This document shows, piece after piece, positions 34,536 to 43,647 of a DNA stretch of 64,000 nucleotides (position 1 is its first letter; every line of letters begins with the position of its first letter). The stretch is from Pseudopedobacter beijingensis. GTDB lineage: Bacteria > Bacteroidota > Bacteroidia > Sphingobacteriales > Sphingobacteriaceae. Under the pieces are notes generated by a model. The model saw only the letters and a list, made by a program, of their open reading frames with translations. It did not search any database and was not told where the DNA came from. The position numbers and the translations under genes were made by a program. Location: positions 1 to 64,000 of the forward strand of contig NZ_JBHUDG010000051.1 of the NCBI RefSeq assembly GCF_042678145.1. The letters are read 5' to 3'.

Positions 34536-35666
34536 TTAATCTCTAAACCAACCTTTTTTAATAAAATAAATGATTTGTAAAACAGTAATCACAATCATCA
34601 ATACCCAAACAAAAAAATAACCATTTTCCCAATATAATTCGGGCATATTATTTTTCATAATCTTACCAGAGACGGGATCCTCAACCGCAAAATTCATCCC
34701 ATACACTCCGGCAATAAAAGTAAGTGGGATAAAAATAGCTGAAATAACAGTCAGGATTTTCATAACCTCATTCATTCTGTTATTTATCATAGACAAATAG
34801 ATATCCATCATTGTCGTAGAAGTCTCCCTATAAGTTTCCAGTAAATCAATAATCTGAACATTATGGTCTGCAACATCCCTTAAAAACACTTTTACATCCG
34901 GATGGATAAATATCGAACTGCTTTTATACAAATCGTTTAATTTATCCCGTTCGGGCCATGCTATTCTACGCATAGTCAGCATTATCTTTTTAACACCCTG
35001 TATCCGATACATAATAGACTTCTGTGGCTTATCATATAAAATACCTTCTATTATTTCCAACTCGTCCCCCAACCTGTTAATAAGGTTAAAATTATGGTCT
35101 GTTGCCACATCCATAATGGCATATAAAAGGTAAGAAGGTCCTAAAGTTCTTATATTACCCAATTTTTTATGAACAAGTCTTTGTCTTATAGGGTTTAAAA
35201 TGTCTTCATAATCTTCCTGAAAAGTAATCAGAAAGTTGTGATTGACTATTAACGAAAGCTGCTCATTCTTCAGGTTTATATTTTCGTCCAGTTCCAAGAC
35301 TCTGGAAACCACAAAAATACAATTACTAAACTCCTCATATTTCGGTCTCTGGTGGTTATTAACAATATCTTCCATCACCAAAGCATTGATATTGAATTTT
35401 TGCTGAACGCTATTTAATACCTCCTGACTACCTAGCCCCTGTATATCTAACCAATAAAATTTTTCAGGATGAGAATTAACAAAGGCAAGTGCTTTTTCTA
35501 TGGAACTAGTTTCTAGTTCAGCAATATTTTCCTCGTCATAGGCATAGATACGCAGTTTTGAGGGTAATGCATTATCCAATACTACAAATGTTCCCGGACT
35601 TTCTCCTGGTATCCTTTTTTTACGCTTACGTAAATTTTTATAGGTGGGAACATTTGCTTTCTTCAT
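34536..35666 (-). CDS. corA: CorA-family Mg2+/Co2+ transport protein
   Basis: A 376-residue inner-membrane divalent-cation channel that acts as a pentamer. The large cytosolic N-terminal domain (about 1-310) is followed by two C-terminal membrane spans; the first ends in the diagnostic 'YGMNF' (GMN selectivity motif), and the second ends with a basic tail 'KKGWFRD'. The extracellular loop between the spans carries Glu and Pro residues ('MPELYWENGY'). Lys-rich N-terminal residues ('RKRKKR') are typical of bacteroidete members. It is followed 2 bp upstream on the minus strand by the WbqC-like gene, so the two share a transcript. Confidence 0.96.
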   Translation of the reverse strand: MKKANVPTYKNLRKRKKRIPGESPGTFVVLDNALPSKLRIYAYDEENIAELETSSIEKALAFVNSHPEKFYWLDIQGLGSQEVLNSVQQKFNINALVMEDIVNNHQRPKYEEFSNCIFVVSRVLELDENINLKNEQLSLIVNHNFLITFQEDYEDILNPIRQRLVHKKLGNIRTLGPSYLLYAIMDVATDHNFNLINRLGDELEIIEGILYDKPQKSIMYRIQGVKKIMLTMRRIAWPERDKLNDLYKSSSIFIHPDVKVFLRDVADHNVQIIDLLETYRETSTTMMDIYLSMINNRMNEVMKILTVISAIFIPLTFIAGVYGMNFAVEDPVSGKIMKNNMPELYWENGYFFVWVLMIVITVLQIIYFIKKGWFRD

Positions 35667-35668
35667 AT

Positions 35669-36274
35669 CTATAAATGCTTTAATGCTTGCGGACCTTGAT
35701 TAAATAACAAATCTATGATGCTTAAGTTAGGAAGAAATCCGTATTTATCTTCAAAAACCTGATAATATGGCTTGGCTATGTAACCGTTTTCCTTTTTGGG
35801 ATGAATATTTTCTCTGAAATCTAAACTGTAATCCGTTTTATACGATTCTGTATACTTGATGTTTACCTTAAGCTTTAGTTGCTTAAAAAGTATTTCTAAA
35901 AGCTCCTGATTAAAGTCGAATAGGAAGGTATGGCGCTTTTCATAAAAAGGAGCATAATCGTCCTCGTAAAACTCAAAATATGCCGAGCTACGGTAAGAAG
36001 TTTGCATACTTAGCCAATGCAATCTTTGCCAATCTTCCTCATAACTTATCTTTACATCCTTCACCTTTGTATGTGCCTTTGCTCCTTTTACCACAGGTAT
36101 AATCAAATTAAGCTTCCCATTTGGCCCGTAAATGCTGGTTCTGTTTCTAAAAGTCTGTTTTGGGAAATGTTCATTTTTTTCTATCCACACCCTTTCTCCC
36201 TTATTATCAACCAATTGTTTAAAAAACTCTGTCGGCGGTAAGTAAAACAAAGGAAATATTACATCATTTTCCAT
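35669..36274 (-). CDS. WbqC-family protein
   Basis: A 201-residue cytosolic protein of the WbqC family, often found in surface-polysaccharide clusters but without established activity. The 'PLFYLPPTEFF' start, 'FRNRT.IYGPNG', 'PV.KG' and 'YRSSAYFEFYEDDYAPFY' segments fit bacteroidete members. It is divergent from the acyltransferase and glycosyltransferase genes, which fits a link to envelope glycans. The corA gene starts 2 bp after its stop. Bacteroidete homologs are frequently beside signal-peptidase genes, but none is present here. Confidence 0.88.
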   Translation of the reverse strand: MENDVIFPLFYLPPTEFFKQLVDNKGERVWIEKNEHFPKQTFRNRTSIYGPNGKLNLIIPVVKGAKAHTKVKDVKISYEEDWQRLHWLSMQTSYRSSAYFEFYEDDYAPFYEKRHTFLFDFNQELLEILFKQLKLKVNIKYTESYKTDYSLDFRENIHPKKENGYIAKPYYQVFEDKYGFLPNLSIIDLLFNQGPQALKHL

Positions 36275-36285
36275 TTCTATTTTTT

Positions 36286-36293
36286 TATGTTTG
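36286..36293 (+). promoter_or_regulatory. -7 element for the acyltransferase operon
   Basis: TATGTTTG matches TAnnTTTG, 19 bp before the acyltransferase ATG. No canonical -33 is visible. It would drive the acyltransferase, glycosyltransferase and probably MFS genes. Confidence 0.5.
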
Positions 36294-36312
36294 CATTAAA
36301 CAAGCGAAAATA

Positions 36313-37191
36313 ATGATAAATAAGTGGCTTTCTAATGCTGCAGCATTTTTTTTATACCTTATTTCTTTATTACCGTTAAGCGTATTGTATCTCTTTTCGG
36401 ATGCCGCCTATTTTTTAGTTTTCCATGTATTTAAATACCGCAGACATGTAGTGTTTTTAAATATTAAAAATTCTTTTCCGGATAAATCTGAAGAAGAACT
36501 TAGAGCTGTTGAAAAGAAATTTTATCAATACCTAACCGATTTGGTATTTGAAACAATTAAAATGTTATCAGCATCACCCAAATACATCTATAAACGATTT
36601 AAATTTATAAACCTTGAATTATTCAGAGAATTTGAGCAAAAAAACCAAAACTTTTTGGTAGCTGTAGGCCATTATGGCAATTGGGAATGGTGTGCTATTG
36701 TTACAGGTATGATTACCACAGCAAAACCATTAATAATCTATAAATCGTTACAAAACAAAACATTTGATGCCATTTTCAAAAAAACCAGAGAAAAATCGGG
36801 ATCTGAAATGGTTGAAATGGCTAATACCTACAGAAAAATAGTTGCCTACAAAAACGAGCTAAATTTCACTGTTTTTGCAGGAGACCAACGCCCAACAGCC
36901 CGCGGTTCTTATGTGTGGATGCCATTTCTAAATCAACCTACACCTGTTTTTACAGGAATAGAAAAAATAGCTAAATCGACCAATTATCCGGTTGTTTATT
37001 GTGATGTATCGGTACCCAAAAGAGGTTATTACCAAGCAGAATTTCGTTTAATAACCGATAATCCACAAGCTACCGAAGATTTAGAGATTACAAATAGTTA
37101 TATTCGCTTACTAGAAGAAAAAATCACTCAAACACCGGAATACTGGTTGTGGTCTCATAAAAGATGGAAAATTAAACCAGGAGAAATATAA
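36313..37191 (+). CDS. LpxL/HtrB-like lipid A acyltransferase
   Basis: A 292-residue inner-membrane acyltransferase of the lysophospholipid/late lipid A family (LpxL/LpxM), which transfers a secondary fatty acid to lipid A. An N-terminal membrane anchor (about 10-40) is followed by the catalytic HX4E motif at His120-Glu125 ('GHYGNWEW') and the 'FAGDQRP' block, which corresponds to the usual second motif. Length and layout are standard. The glycosyltransferase gene begins at the base after its stop, implying translational coupling and a joint role in building the outer envelope. Some relatives acylate other lipids such as ornithine or flavolipin precursors, so lipid A is likely but not certain. 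Confidence 0.9.
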   Translation: MINKWLSNAAAFFLYLISLLPLSVLYLFSDAAYFLVFHVFKYRRHVVFLNIKNSFPDKSEEELRAVEKKFYQYLTDLVFETIKMLSASPKYIYKRFKFINLELFREFEQKNQNFLVAVGHYGNWEWCAIVTGMITTAKPLIIYKSLQNKTFDAIFKKTREKSGSEMVEMANTYRKIVAYKNELNFTVFAGDQRPTARGSYVWMPFLNQPTPVFTGIEKIAKSTNYPVVYCDVSVPKRGYYQAEFRLITDNPQATEDLEITNSYIRLLEEKITQTPEYWLWSHKRWKIKPGEI

Positions 37192-38214
37192 ATGAATCAT
37201 CTTCCAAAAGTCTCTGTAGTTATATTAAATTGGAACGGTAAACAGCACCTCGAAACATTTCTGCCATCTGTTTACAATAGCCAGTACGAGAATTTGGAAA
37301 TAGTTGTAGGAGATAACGCTTCTACAGATGATTCCATTGCTTTTGTAAAAACCAATTTCCCTTGTATCAAAATTATTCAAAACTCAGAAAACCTGGGTTT
37401 TGCCGGTGGTTACAATGAAATATTGAAACAGGTAGATGCAGACTATTTCATTTTATTAAACTCTGATGTAGAAGTAACGCCATATTGGATAACTCCCGTC
37501 ATTAATATGATGGAAAGTGATAAAAACATAGCCATTGCACAACCAAAAGTAAAGTCTTACTTCTGCAGAGATCAATTCGAATATGCAGGTGCAGCCGGCG
37601 GATTTATAGATAAATATGGCTATCCATTTTGTAGGGGACGTATATTTGATACCTTAGAAAAAGACAAAGGTCAGTATAACGATACCAAAGAAATTTTTTG
37701 GGCAAGTGGTTGTGCCTTATTTATTAAAAGTGCGGCCTGGAAAAGACTAGGAGGATTTGATGCTGATTTTTTTGCGCACATGGAAGAAATAGACCTATGT
37801 TGGCGGGCTAAAAACCTGGGATATAAAGTAATGTACTGCGGTAAATCTGAAGTTTACCATGTTGGTGGCGGTACCTTAGATATAGAAAGTCCTTACAAAA
37901 CCTATCTTAACTTTAGAAATAATTGTTACCTGCTAAAAAAGAACATAAAACCTTCAAGATCTTCATTTTTAATTCCATTAAGATTTTGTCTTGACTTTTT
38001 AGCACTCTTACGTTTTGCTTTTCAAAGGAAATTCAAAAATGCTGCTGCCATTTCCAGAGCTCACCGAGCCATATGCGTTGCATTATTTTCGGGCAAAATC
38101 AAGTATAATAAAGATGTTATCAGTACTCCTAATAAAACTGGTTTGTACAAAAAAAGTATAGTCTGGGACTATTTCATTTCGGGTAAAAAACATTTCAACG
38201 ATCTGGATATCTAA
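37192..38214 (+). CDS. Family 2 glycosyltransferase
   Basis: A 340-residue inverting GT-A glycosyltransferase. 'VSVVILNWNG' opens the nucleotide-binding fold, 'VGDNASTDDS' follows, and 'LLNSDVEV' contains the metal-binding Asp-Val-Glu (DXD-like) residues. The block 'EIDLCWRAKNLGY' is the usual acceptor-site segment of rhamnosyltransferase-like members. A C-terminal hydrophobic amphipathic region (about 255-285) suggests peripheral membrane attachment. Sugar donor and acceptor cannot be assigned. Its ATG directly abuts the stop of the acyltransferase gene, and the MFS gene follows after 15 bp. A role in O-antigen or glycolipid assembly is inferred from that context. Confidence 0.93.
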   Translation: MNHLPKVSVVILNWNGKQHLETFLPSVYNSQYENLEIVVGDNASTDDSIAFVKTNFPCIKIIQNSENLGFAGGYNEILKQVDADYFILLNSDVEVTPYWITPVINMMESDKNIAIAQPKVKSYFCRDQFEYAGAAGGFIDKYGYPFCRGRIFDTLEKDKGQYNDTKEIFWASGCALFIKSAAWKRLGGFDADFFAHMEEIDLCWRAKNLGYKVMYCGKSEVYHVGGGTLDIESPYKTYLNFRNNCYLLKKNIKPSRSSFLIPLRFCLDFLALLRFAFQRKFKNAAAISRAHRAICVALFSGKIKYNKDVISTPNKTGLYKKSIVWDYFISGKKHFNDLDI

Positions 38215-38229
38215 AAGTATATTATCTAC

Positions 38230-39423
38230 ATGCATGAATATTTAAAGAAATCGGACATTGCTATTATGGCATGTGCCACGGGGCTTATTGTGGCTAATTT
38301 ATATTACTGCCAGCCTTTAATACACCTTATTGGAGAAGATTTTGGAATTGAAGAAAGTATTGCCGGCAGAACCATTTACCTTACACAGTTGGGATACGCC
38401 CTTGGTTTGTTGTTTTTAGTCCCTCTAGGCGACAAATACGAGCGTAAGAAACAAATTAGCATTGTTACTTTTACCTCTTGTATATTCCTTATTATTGCAG
38501 CTGTAAGCAAAAACTTTTTAATCCTACAGATTGCTTGCTTTGGTATAGGTTTTAGTTCTATCACCCCTCAATTAATCTTACCAATGGTTGCTAACCTTTC
38601 AAAACCAGAAGAGCGGGGAAAATTAGTTGGAATAGTAATGAGCGGTTTGTTGGTAGGCATACTTTTATCCAGAACTTTAAGTGGTTTTATTGGTGAATAC
38701 CTGGGGTGGCGCAGCATGTTTTGGATAGCGAGTGCTATCTGTTTTGTACTTACATTTATCATGTACTTAAAATTGCCTAAAAGTGAAGCCAGTTACCGGG
38801 GCAGTTACTTTGATTTATTAAAATCACTGAAAGAGTTAACAGCCAAATATTCCATTCTAAGAGAAGCGTCTTTTCTTAATTTTATTGTTTTTAGTGTTTT
38901 TGGAACTTTCTGGACCACAATGGTTTTATTTTTAGGATCAGATATTTATCAATACAAAAGTGACCAGATAGGCTTATTTGGTTTAGTAGGAGCCACAGGA
39001 GCACTCCTTGCCCCTATTGTAGGAAAACTAAGCGATAAAACAGACTCCAGAGCTGTAGTGGGCTACGGACTGATTATTCTATTAATCAGTCAGGTTACTT
39101 TCTATTTATTCGGGAACAACCTATACCTATTTATACTGGGCATCATCATTCTTGAACTAGGGCACCAATCTGTACATGTAAGCAATCAAACCAGAATTTA
39201 CGCATTGGATGCATACTCCAGAAATCGTTTAAACACAGTTTTTATGACAGCCAGTTTTATTGGTACCGCCGGCGGTTCTGCACTTGGAATTTATTTATGG
39301 ACTTTAGGTGGATGGAAGTTTGCATGCATGGGTACCATTGTAATTTTAGTATTAGCACTTATTTTTTATAAGCTAAACACTAAAAATATAGATAAAATAA
39401 AAAAAGGCGAACACACTTTTTAA
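38230..39423 (+). CDS. MFS transporter (drug/metabolite exporter type)
   Basis: A 397-residue inner-membrane protein with 12 hydrophobic segments, of the major facilitator superfamily. The loop after the second span has 'PLGDKYERKKQI', the D-R/K motif A typical of MFS exporters, and 'GFSSITPQLILPMVANL' is typical of the YnfM-like subgroup. The substrate is unknown; subgroup members export arabinose, drugs or acid end products. It follows the glycosyltransferase after 15 bp and may be cotranscribed without being functionally related. The last codons contain one arm of a hairpin that serves as a terminator for the convergent aroQ transcript. Confidence 0.9.
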   Translation: MHEYLKKSDIAIMACATGLIVANLYYCQPLIHLIGEDFGIEESIAGRTIYLTQLGYALGLLFLVPLGDKYERKKQISIVTFTSCIFLIIAAVSKNFLILQIACFGIGFSSITPQLILPMVANLSKPEERGKLVGIVMSGLLVGILLSRTLSGFIGEYLGWRSMFWIASAICFVLTFIMYLKLPKSEASYRGSYFDLLKSLKELTAKYSILREASFLNFIVFSVFGTFWTTMVLFLGSDIYQYKSDQIGLFGLVGATGALLAPIVGKLSDKTDSRAVVGYGLIILLISQVTFYLFGNNLYLFILGIIILELGHQSVHVSNQTRIYALDAYSRNRLNTVFMTASFIGTAGGSALGIYLWTLGGWKFACMGTIVILVLALIFYKLNTKNIDKIKKGEHTF

Positions 39424-39437
39424 ATATGCTCGCCTTT
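39403..39437 (-). terminator. aroQ terminator embedded in the MFS gene end
   Basis: An 8-base stem AAAGGCGA (39403-39410) / TCGCCTTT (39430-39437) is followed, read on the minus strand, by a run of eight T residues. It ends the aroQ message within the last codons of the convergent MFS gene. In the plus direction the T-tail is weak. Confidence 0.65.
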
Positions 39438-39497
39438 CTAATAATATCAGAAAACTTTCTAGAAAGAATAACCTACTGAAATAGAGAAAACATGGTT

Positions 39498-39911
39498 TTA
39501 TAAAAACACTTGAACTGCCAGTTCATAAGACTTTAACCCAAACCCTGCAATTACTCCTTTACAGTTGCTGGCAATCATACTATGATGTCTAAAAGTTTCC
39601 CTTGCATGTACATTGGAAATATGTACCTCAACAACAGGAGTTGTTACTGCAGCAATTGCATCAGCAATAGCTATAGAAGTATGCGTATAAGCTCCTGCAT
39701 TTAATATAATAGCATCGAAATCAAAACCCACTTCATGAATCTTATCAATCAACTCGCCTTCTATATTACTTTGGTAATAATGAAAGTTAACCGATGGATA
39801 CTTAGTCTTCAATATTTCTAAAAAACTATCAAAACCTTCGCTTCCGTAAATCCCGGGTTCACGTTTGCCAAGTAAATTTAAATTTGGTCCGTTGATTATT
39901 TGTATATTCAT
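39498..39911 (-). CDS. aroQ: 3-dehydroquinate dehydratase, type II
   Basis: A 137-residue cytosolic enzyme of the shikimate pathway that converts 3-dehydroquinate to 3-dehydroshikimate and assembles as a dodecamer. The type II pattern is complete: 'NGPNLNLLGKREPGIYG' with the catalytic lid Arg and Tyr, 'YQSNIEGELID' with the Asn-Glu pair, 'LNAGAYTHTS', 'EVHISNVHARE' and the 'GFG' end. ATG 39911 is preferred to an in-frame GTG one codon upstream. It is divergent from xerD, and its transcript ends at a hairpin inside the neighbouring MFS gene. TAAGTTTG, ending a few bases upstream of the start, resembles a -7 element but leaves almost no leader. Confidence 0.97.
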   Translation of the reverse strand: MNIQIINGPNLNLLGKREPGIYGSEGFDSFLEILKTKYPSVNFHYYQSNIEGELIDKIHEVGFDFDAIILNAGAYTHTSIAIADAIAAVTTPVVEVHISNVHARETFRHHSMIASNCKGVIAGFGLKSYELAVQVFL

Positions 39912-39949
39912 CACCTCAAACTTATTACAAATATTTCAAAAGTTAAAGT

Positions 39950-40849
39950 GTGAATTGGTCAAGGGAAAGAAAAGGATTTGAAGCCTATTTAAAATTAGAA
40001 CGTTCGCTATCAAAACATTCTATTCAGGCTTATTTAGCTGACGTAGACAAACTAGCACAATTTTTGGAAATATCATCTCCAAATAAACCTTTAACCCTGG
40101 TTAACACACAAGATATACGCGATTTTTTGAAATGGATAAACGAGTTTGGATTGGTAGCATCCACACAAAGCAGGATTATCAGTGGTATCAAAGCATTTTA
40201 TAAATACCTTATTTTAGAAGATATTATCATTAAAGATCCCGCAGAATTAATAGAAACTCCCAGAATACGCAGAAAGCTACCCGAAGTACTATCTATAGAA
40301 GAAGTAAATAAACTTTTAGATGGATTTGATTTATCTAAACCAGAAAACATACGAAATAAAGCTATGCTTGAAATAATGTACAGTTCTGGATTAAGGGTTA
40401 GTGAATTAACAGATTTAAAATTATCTGATTTGTATCCCGAACTGGAATTTATAAAAGTCAAAGGAAAAGGGAATAAAGAACGATTGGTTCCGGTAGGCTC
40501 CTCTGCATTAAAACATCTGAACATTTATTTAGATACCATACGTAACCATATCAATATTCAGAAAGGCCACGAAGATTTTATTTTTTTAAACAAACGCGGT
40601 GCTAAGCTGTCAAGGGTAATGATTTTTATGATTATTAAAGATTTAGCTATTTCCGTAGGTATACATAAAAACATCAGTCCGCATACATTCAGACATTCTT
40701 TTGCTACGCATTTGATAGAGGGCGGTGCAGACTTAAGGGCTATACAGGAAATGCTGGGACATGAAAGCATTACCACTACAGAAATATACACCCATTTAGA
40801 CCGGGATTTCCTCAAGCAAACTATTACTCAATTTCACCCACGGAGTTGA
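39950..40849 (+). CDS. xerD: Tyrosine recombinase XerC/XerD type
   Basis: A 299-residue site-specific recombinase that resolves chromosome dimers at dif during division, working with a second Xer protein. The N-terminal SAM-like core-binding domain (about 1-90) is followed by the catalytic domain with all residues visible: Arg149 ('GLRVSEL'), Lys173 ('KGKGNKER'), His245 and Arg248 ('HTFRHSF'), His271 ('LGHESI') and nucleophile Tyr280 ('EIYTHLD'). The length is exactly that of housekeeping Xer proteins, unlike mobile-element integrases. The start is GTG at 39950, which gives the usual 'NW...KGFE.YL.LERSLS' N-terminus. Its 3' end overlaps the end of convergent prmC by 16 bp. Confidence 0.95.
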   Translation: MNWSRERKGFEAYLKLERSLSKHSIQAYLADVDKLAQFLEISSPNKPLTLVNTQDIRDFLKWINEFGLVASTQSRIISGIKAFYKYLILEDIIIKDPAELIETPRIRRKLPEVLSIEEVNKLLDGFDLSKPENIRNKAMLEIMYSSGLRVSELTDLKLSDLYPELEFIKVKGKGNKERLVPVGSSALKHLNIYLDTIRNHINIQKGHEDFIFLNKRGAKLSRVMIFMIIKDLAISVGIHKNISPHTFRHSFATHLIEGGADLRAIQEMLGHESITTTEIYTHLDRDFLKQTITQFHPRS

Positions 40850-41676
40850 GCCTCAATAAACCTAAAATTATCATTAAGATCTTTTATCAAAACAGCTTCA
40901 AAACCTTTATTTTCCAACATATCCTTAGTTTCTGATGACAGATTTTGGTTAATCTCAAAAAACAAAACCCCTTTCTCCTTTAGATTAGAAAGAGCAAAAT
41001 CACTTATTTTCTCGTAAAAAATTAAAGCTCTGTCATTTTCCACAAATAAAGCTCTATGCGGTTCAAAAGCCAGTACATTTTGATGCATATTTTCTTTCTC
41101 ATCCATCTTAATATATGGAGGATTACTCACTATCACATCAAACTTTGGGTAGTGTGTACTATTTAATGATAACGCATCTGCCTTTATAAACTCAATCTCC
41201 ACCTCATTATCATCAGCATTTTCCTTCGCTATCAACAAAGCTTCTTCAGAAATATCCATTGCAGTTACCTCTGCGGTATCTAAATTTTTCTTCAGTGCAA
41301 TTGCAATACAGCCACTTCCTGTCCCAATATCTATCACCTTTAGTTTACTGTTACCCAAATATTTTTGTACAATATGGTAAACTAATTCTTCAGTTTCGGG
41401 ACGAGGAATCAGCACATGCTCATTTACCTTAAATTCTAAATGATAAAAATGAGCTTTTCCTAACACATACTGTACCGGCATACCTGTTTCCAGTTTAATT
41501 AACTGGCTATAAAGTATCTCTGCATCCTCATCAGAAAACTCTCTGACAGATAACATATTTGCCGTACTCAGATCATCTATCAGCAATTTCAAGATCGCTG
41601 TTATTTCACTTTCGTCATACAAAAACTGTAATCTGGATAAAAAATCGTTTTTAATGGCAGACAATTGTTTCATCAT
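40834..41676 (-). CDS. prmC: Release-factor glutamine N5-methyltransferase
   Basis: A SAM-dependent methyltransferase (280 aa) that methylates the Gln of the GGQ motif in peptide release factors RF1 and RF2, needed for efficient termination. The N-terminal helical domain (about 1-75) binds the release factor; 'VLIPRPETEELV' leads into the SAM fold with 'VIDIGTGSGCIAIALK', and the catalytic 'NPPY' follows. It is a normal-length PrmC/HemK. The frame is open one codon upstream to a TTG, but ATG 41676 or 41673 is more likely. The 3' end overlaps xerD by 16 bp in antisense, so the two transcripts must collide or use read-through termination. Confidence 0.96.
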   Translation of the reverse strand: MMKQLSAIKNDFLSRLQFLYDESEITAILKLLIDDLSTANMLSVREFSDEDAEILYSQLIKLETGMPVQYVLGKAHFYHLEFKVNEHVLIPRPETEELVYHIVQKYLGNSKLKVIDIGTGSGCIAIALKKNLDTAEVTAMDISEEALLIAKENADDNEVEIEFIKADALSLNSTHYPKFDVIVSNPPYIKMDEKENMHQNVLAFEPHRALFVENDRALIFYEKISDFALSNLKEKGVLFFEINQNLSSETKDMLENKGFEAVLIKDLNDNFRFIEAQLRG

Positions 41677-41746
41677 CAAAATCTAATAAATCGCTAAAGT
41701 AATTATTTTAATAAATACAATAAGGGCAAATAGTTAAATTTGGCTT

Positions 41747-42802
41747 GTGCTAGCCGAAGATATATATATGAAAAGGGCTGTCGATCTCGCTTTATTGGGA
41801 ATTGGCAGCGTAAGTCCGAACCCTATGGTTGGAAGTGTTATTGTTTTTGACAATAAAATAATTGGAGAAGGGTACCACCAAAAATATGGAGAAGCCCATG
41901 CCGAAGTTAATGCTATTCAATCTGTATTAGAAAACCATAAAAATGGAAGCGAATTATTGCGTAAATCGACTCTATATGTTACGTTAGAACCCTGCTCCCA
42001 TCATGGAAAAACGCCTCCATGTTCCGATCTTATTATCCGGCATAAAATCCCAAAAGTAGTAATAGGTAGTGTTGACCCCTTTGAGTCCGTAAACGGGAAA
42101 GGAATAGAAAAACTAAAAAATGCAGGCATAGAGGTTATAAGTGGAGTATTGGAAAAAGAATGTCAGGAATTAAACAAGCGTTTTTTTACAAGGGTTAAAC
42201 ACCAACGACCTTATGTAATTTTAAAGTGGGCACAAACTAAAAATCATTTTTTTGCACCTGTAAACAATCAGCAGCTTTGGATTACAGGTAAAGAGGCTAA
42301 ATTATTAGTACATCAATGGAGAACAGAAGAAGATTGTGTGCTTGTTGGTAAAAACACCGCCTTAGCAGATAATCCGCAACTTAATGTAAGATTAGTTAAA
42401 GGAAGAAACCCCAAAAGAGCAGTTATAGACCGTAATCTTGATTTACCTCAGAACCTGCATTTATTTGATAATAGTACGGAGACATTTGTTTTCAATAAAT
42501 TTAAAACAGCTATAGAGCACAACACAAAATACATAGCTATTGAAGATTTCGACTATTTCTTACCACAATACATTTTATTACAATTGCATTTACAAGACAT
42601 CCAGTCGGTAATTATAGAGGGCGGAGCAAAAACATTGGCTATGTTTATAGATAATAATTTGTGGGACGAAGCCAGAGTGTTTACTTCTTCAAATGAGTGG
42701 GAAAACGGTATACCTGCACCCAAAATAGATGGTAAAACCATCAGTACACAAAATCTGGGTAACGATACTTTACACATTTTAAAAAACATTAACTCTTTAT
42801 GA
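41747..42802 (+). CDS. ribD: Riboflavin biosynthesis deaminase/reductase
   Basis: A bifunctional 351-residue cytosolic enzyme. The N-terminal cytidine-deaminase-like domain (about 1-145) has 'HAEVNA' and 'PCSHHGKTPPC', the zinc ligands and catalytic Glu for pyrimidine deamination; the C-terminal reductase (about 150-345) has 'QWRTEEDCVLVG' and 'IIEGGAKTL'. Together they perform the second and third steps from GTP to riboflavin. The start is GTG at 41747, chosen because the residues before the first ATG (41768) match the usual RibD N-terminus. No FMN riboswitch is seen upstream, as is common in Bacteroidota. It overlaps the EamA transporter by 4 bp (ATGA). Confidence 0.96.
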   Translation: MLAEDIYMKRAVDLALLGIGSVSPNPMVGSVIVFDNKIIGEGYHQKYGEAHAEVNAIQSVLENHKNGSELLRKSTLYVTLEPCSHHGKTPPCSDLIIRHKIPKVVIGSVDPFESVNGKGIEKLKNAGIEVISGVLEKECQELNKRFFTRVKHQRPYVILKWAQTKNHFFAPVNNQQLWITGKEAKLLVHQWRTEEDCVLVGKNTALADNPQLNVRLVKGRNPKRAVIDRNLDLPQNLHLFDNSTETFVFNKFKTAIEHNTKYIAIEDFDYFLPQYILLQLHLQDIQSVIIEGGAKTLAMFIDNNLWDEARVFTSSNEWENGIPAPKIDGKTISTQNLGNDTLHILKNINSL

Positions 42803-43647
42803 TTTATCTGATTATAGCTATTATCCTTAGTGTTACTGTAAGTGTTAACCTTAAACTTTTAAGAAGATATTATACAGATTCTTATCAGGCTATTGTCTTC
42901 AATTACCCATCGGCATTAGCGTTATCTTATTTCTTTTTCAGACCTAATTTACAAGCAATACCCGCAACCAATCAATGGACTTTGTTTTTTGTAACAGCGT
43001 TAATGATGCTTTCTATTTTCTATTTTATAAGTAAAAGTATACAAACATCTGGCATTGTTATTACCGCTATCAGTCAAAGACTTTCGTTAATTATTCCGGT
43101 TATAGCCGCTTTTCTTCTGTTCGATGAAACATTCACCTTATTAAAATTTATTGGTCTTATTATTGGATTTCTAGCAATTTACTTTTCTGTACCAAGCGGA
43201 AAATTCGGCAGTAAAAACATTAATTTTTGGTATCCCGTTATCGTTTTTTCAGGAACCGGTATTCTGGATATTTTTTTCAACCATATTACCAAATTTTCCA
43301 ATCTCAGCTTTACAGATTGCTTGTTTTATATATTTTCAATCGCTGCTATATTAGGATTTTTAAGTTTGATTTATCTAAAAATCACCAACAGACTGGGTTT
43401 TCAATGGAGAGCCGTATTTGCAGGACTTTTACTCGGAGTGTTTAATTTCGGATCTATTTATTTTTACATCAAAGCATTAAAAATAGAACACGACAAACCT
43501 TCTGTTGTTTTCTCGGCTATGGATATAGGAGTAATTGCATTAGGCTCCGTTGTTGGTTTTATGCTGTTTAAAGAAAAACTGAGTAAAATAAATAAAGTGG
43601 GGCTGTTTTTAGCCATTATAGCTATTTGTATTCTTACATTTGCCTGA
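42799..43647 (+). CDS. EamA-family (DMT) transporter
   Basis: A 282-residue inner-membrane protein with ten hydrophobic segments arranged as two EamA repeats, of the drug/metabolite transporter superfamily. Substrate unknown. Start and stop overlap the neighbours: ATGA with ribD and TGATG with the YigZ gene, so the three are translationally coupled. That coupling makes a flavin-related or general metabolite exporter conceivable, but such operons in Bacteroidota often join unrelated genes. A typical EamA feature is the second-repeat sequence 'FNFGSIYFYIKAL' followed by 'SVVFSAMDIGVI'. Confidence 0.88.
   Translation: MIYLIIAIILSVTVSVNLKLLRRYYTDSYQAIVFNYPSALALSYFFFRPNLQAIPATNQWTLFFVTALMMLSIFYFISKSIQTSGIVITAISQRLSLIIPVIAAFLLFDETFTLLKFIGLIIGFLAIYFSVPSGKFGSKNINFWYPVIVFSGTGILDIFFNHITKFSNLSFTDCLFYIFSIAAILGFLSLIYLKITNRLGFQWRAVFAGLLLGVFNFGSIYFYIKALKIEHDKPSVVFSAMDIGVIALGSVVGFMLFKEKLSKINKVGLFLAIIAICILTFA

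Noticed and set aside
41677..41746. FMN riboswitch upstream of ribD
   Set aside because: Only 70 bp separate ribD from prmC, and none of the conserved RFN-element sequences is present.
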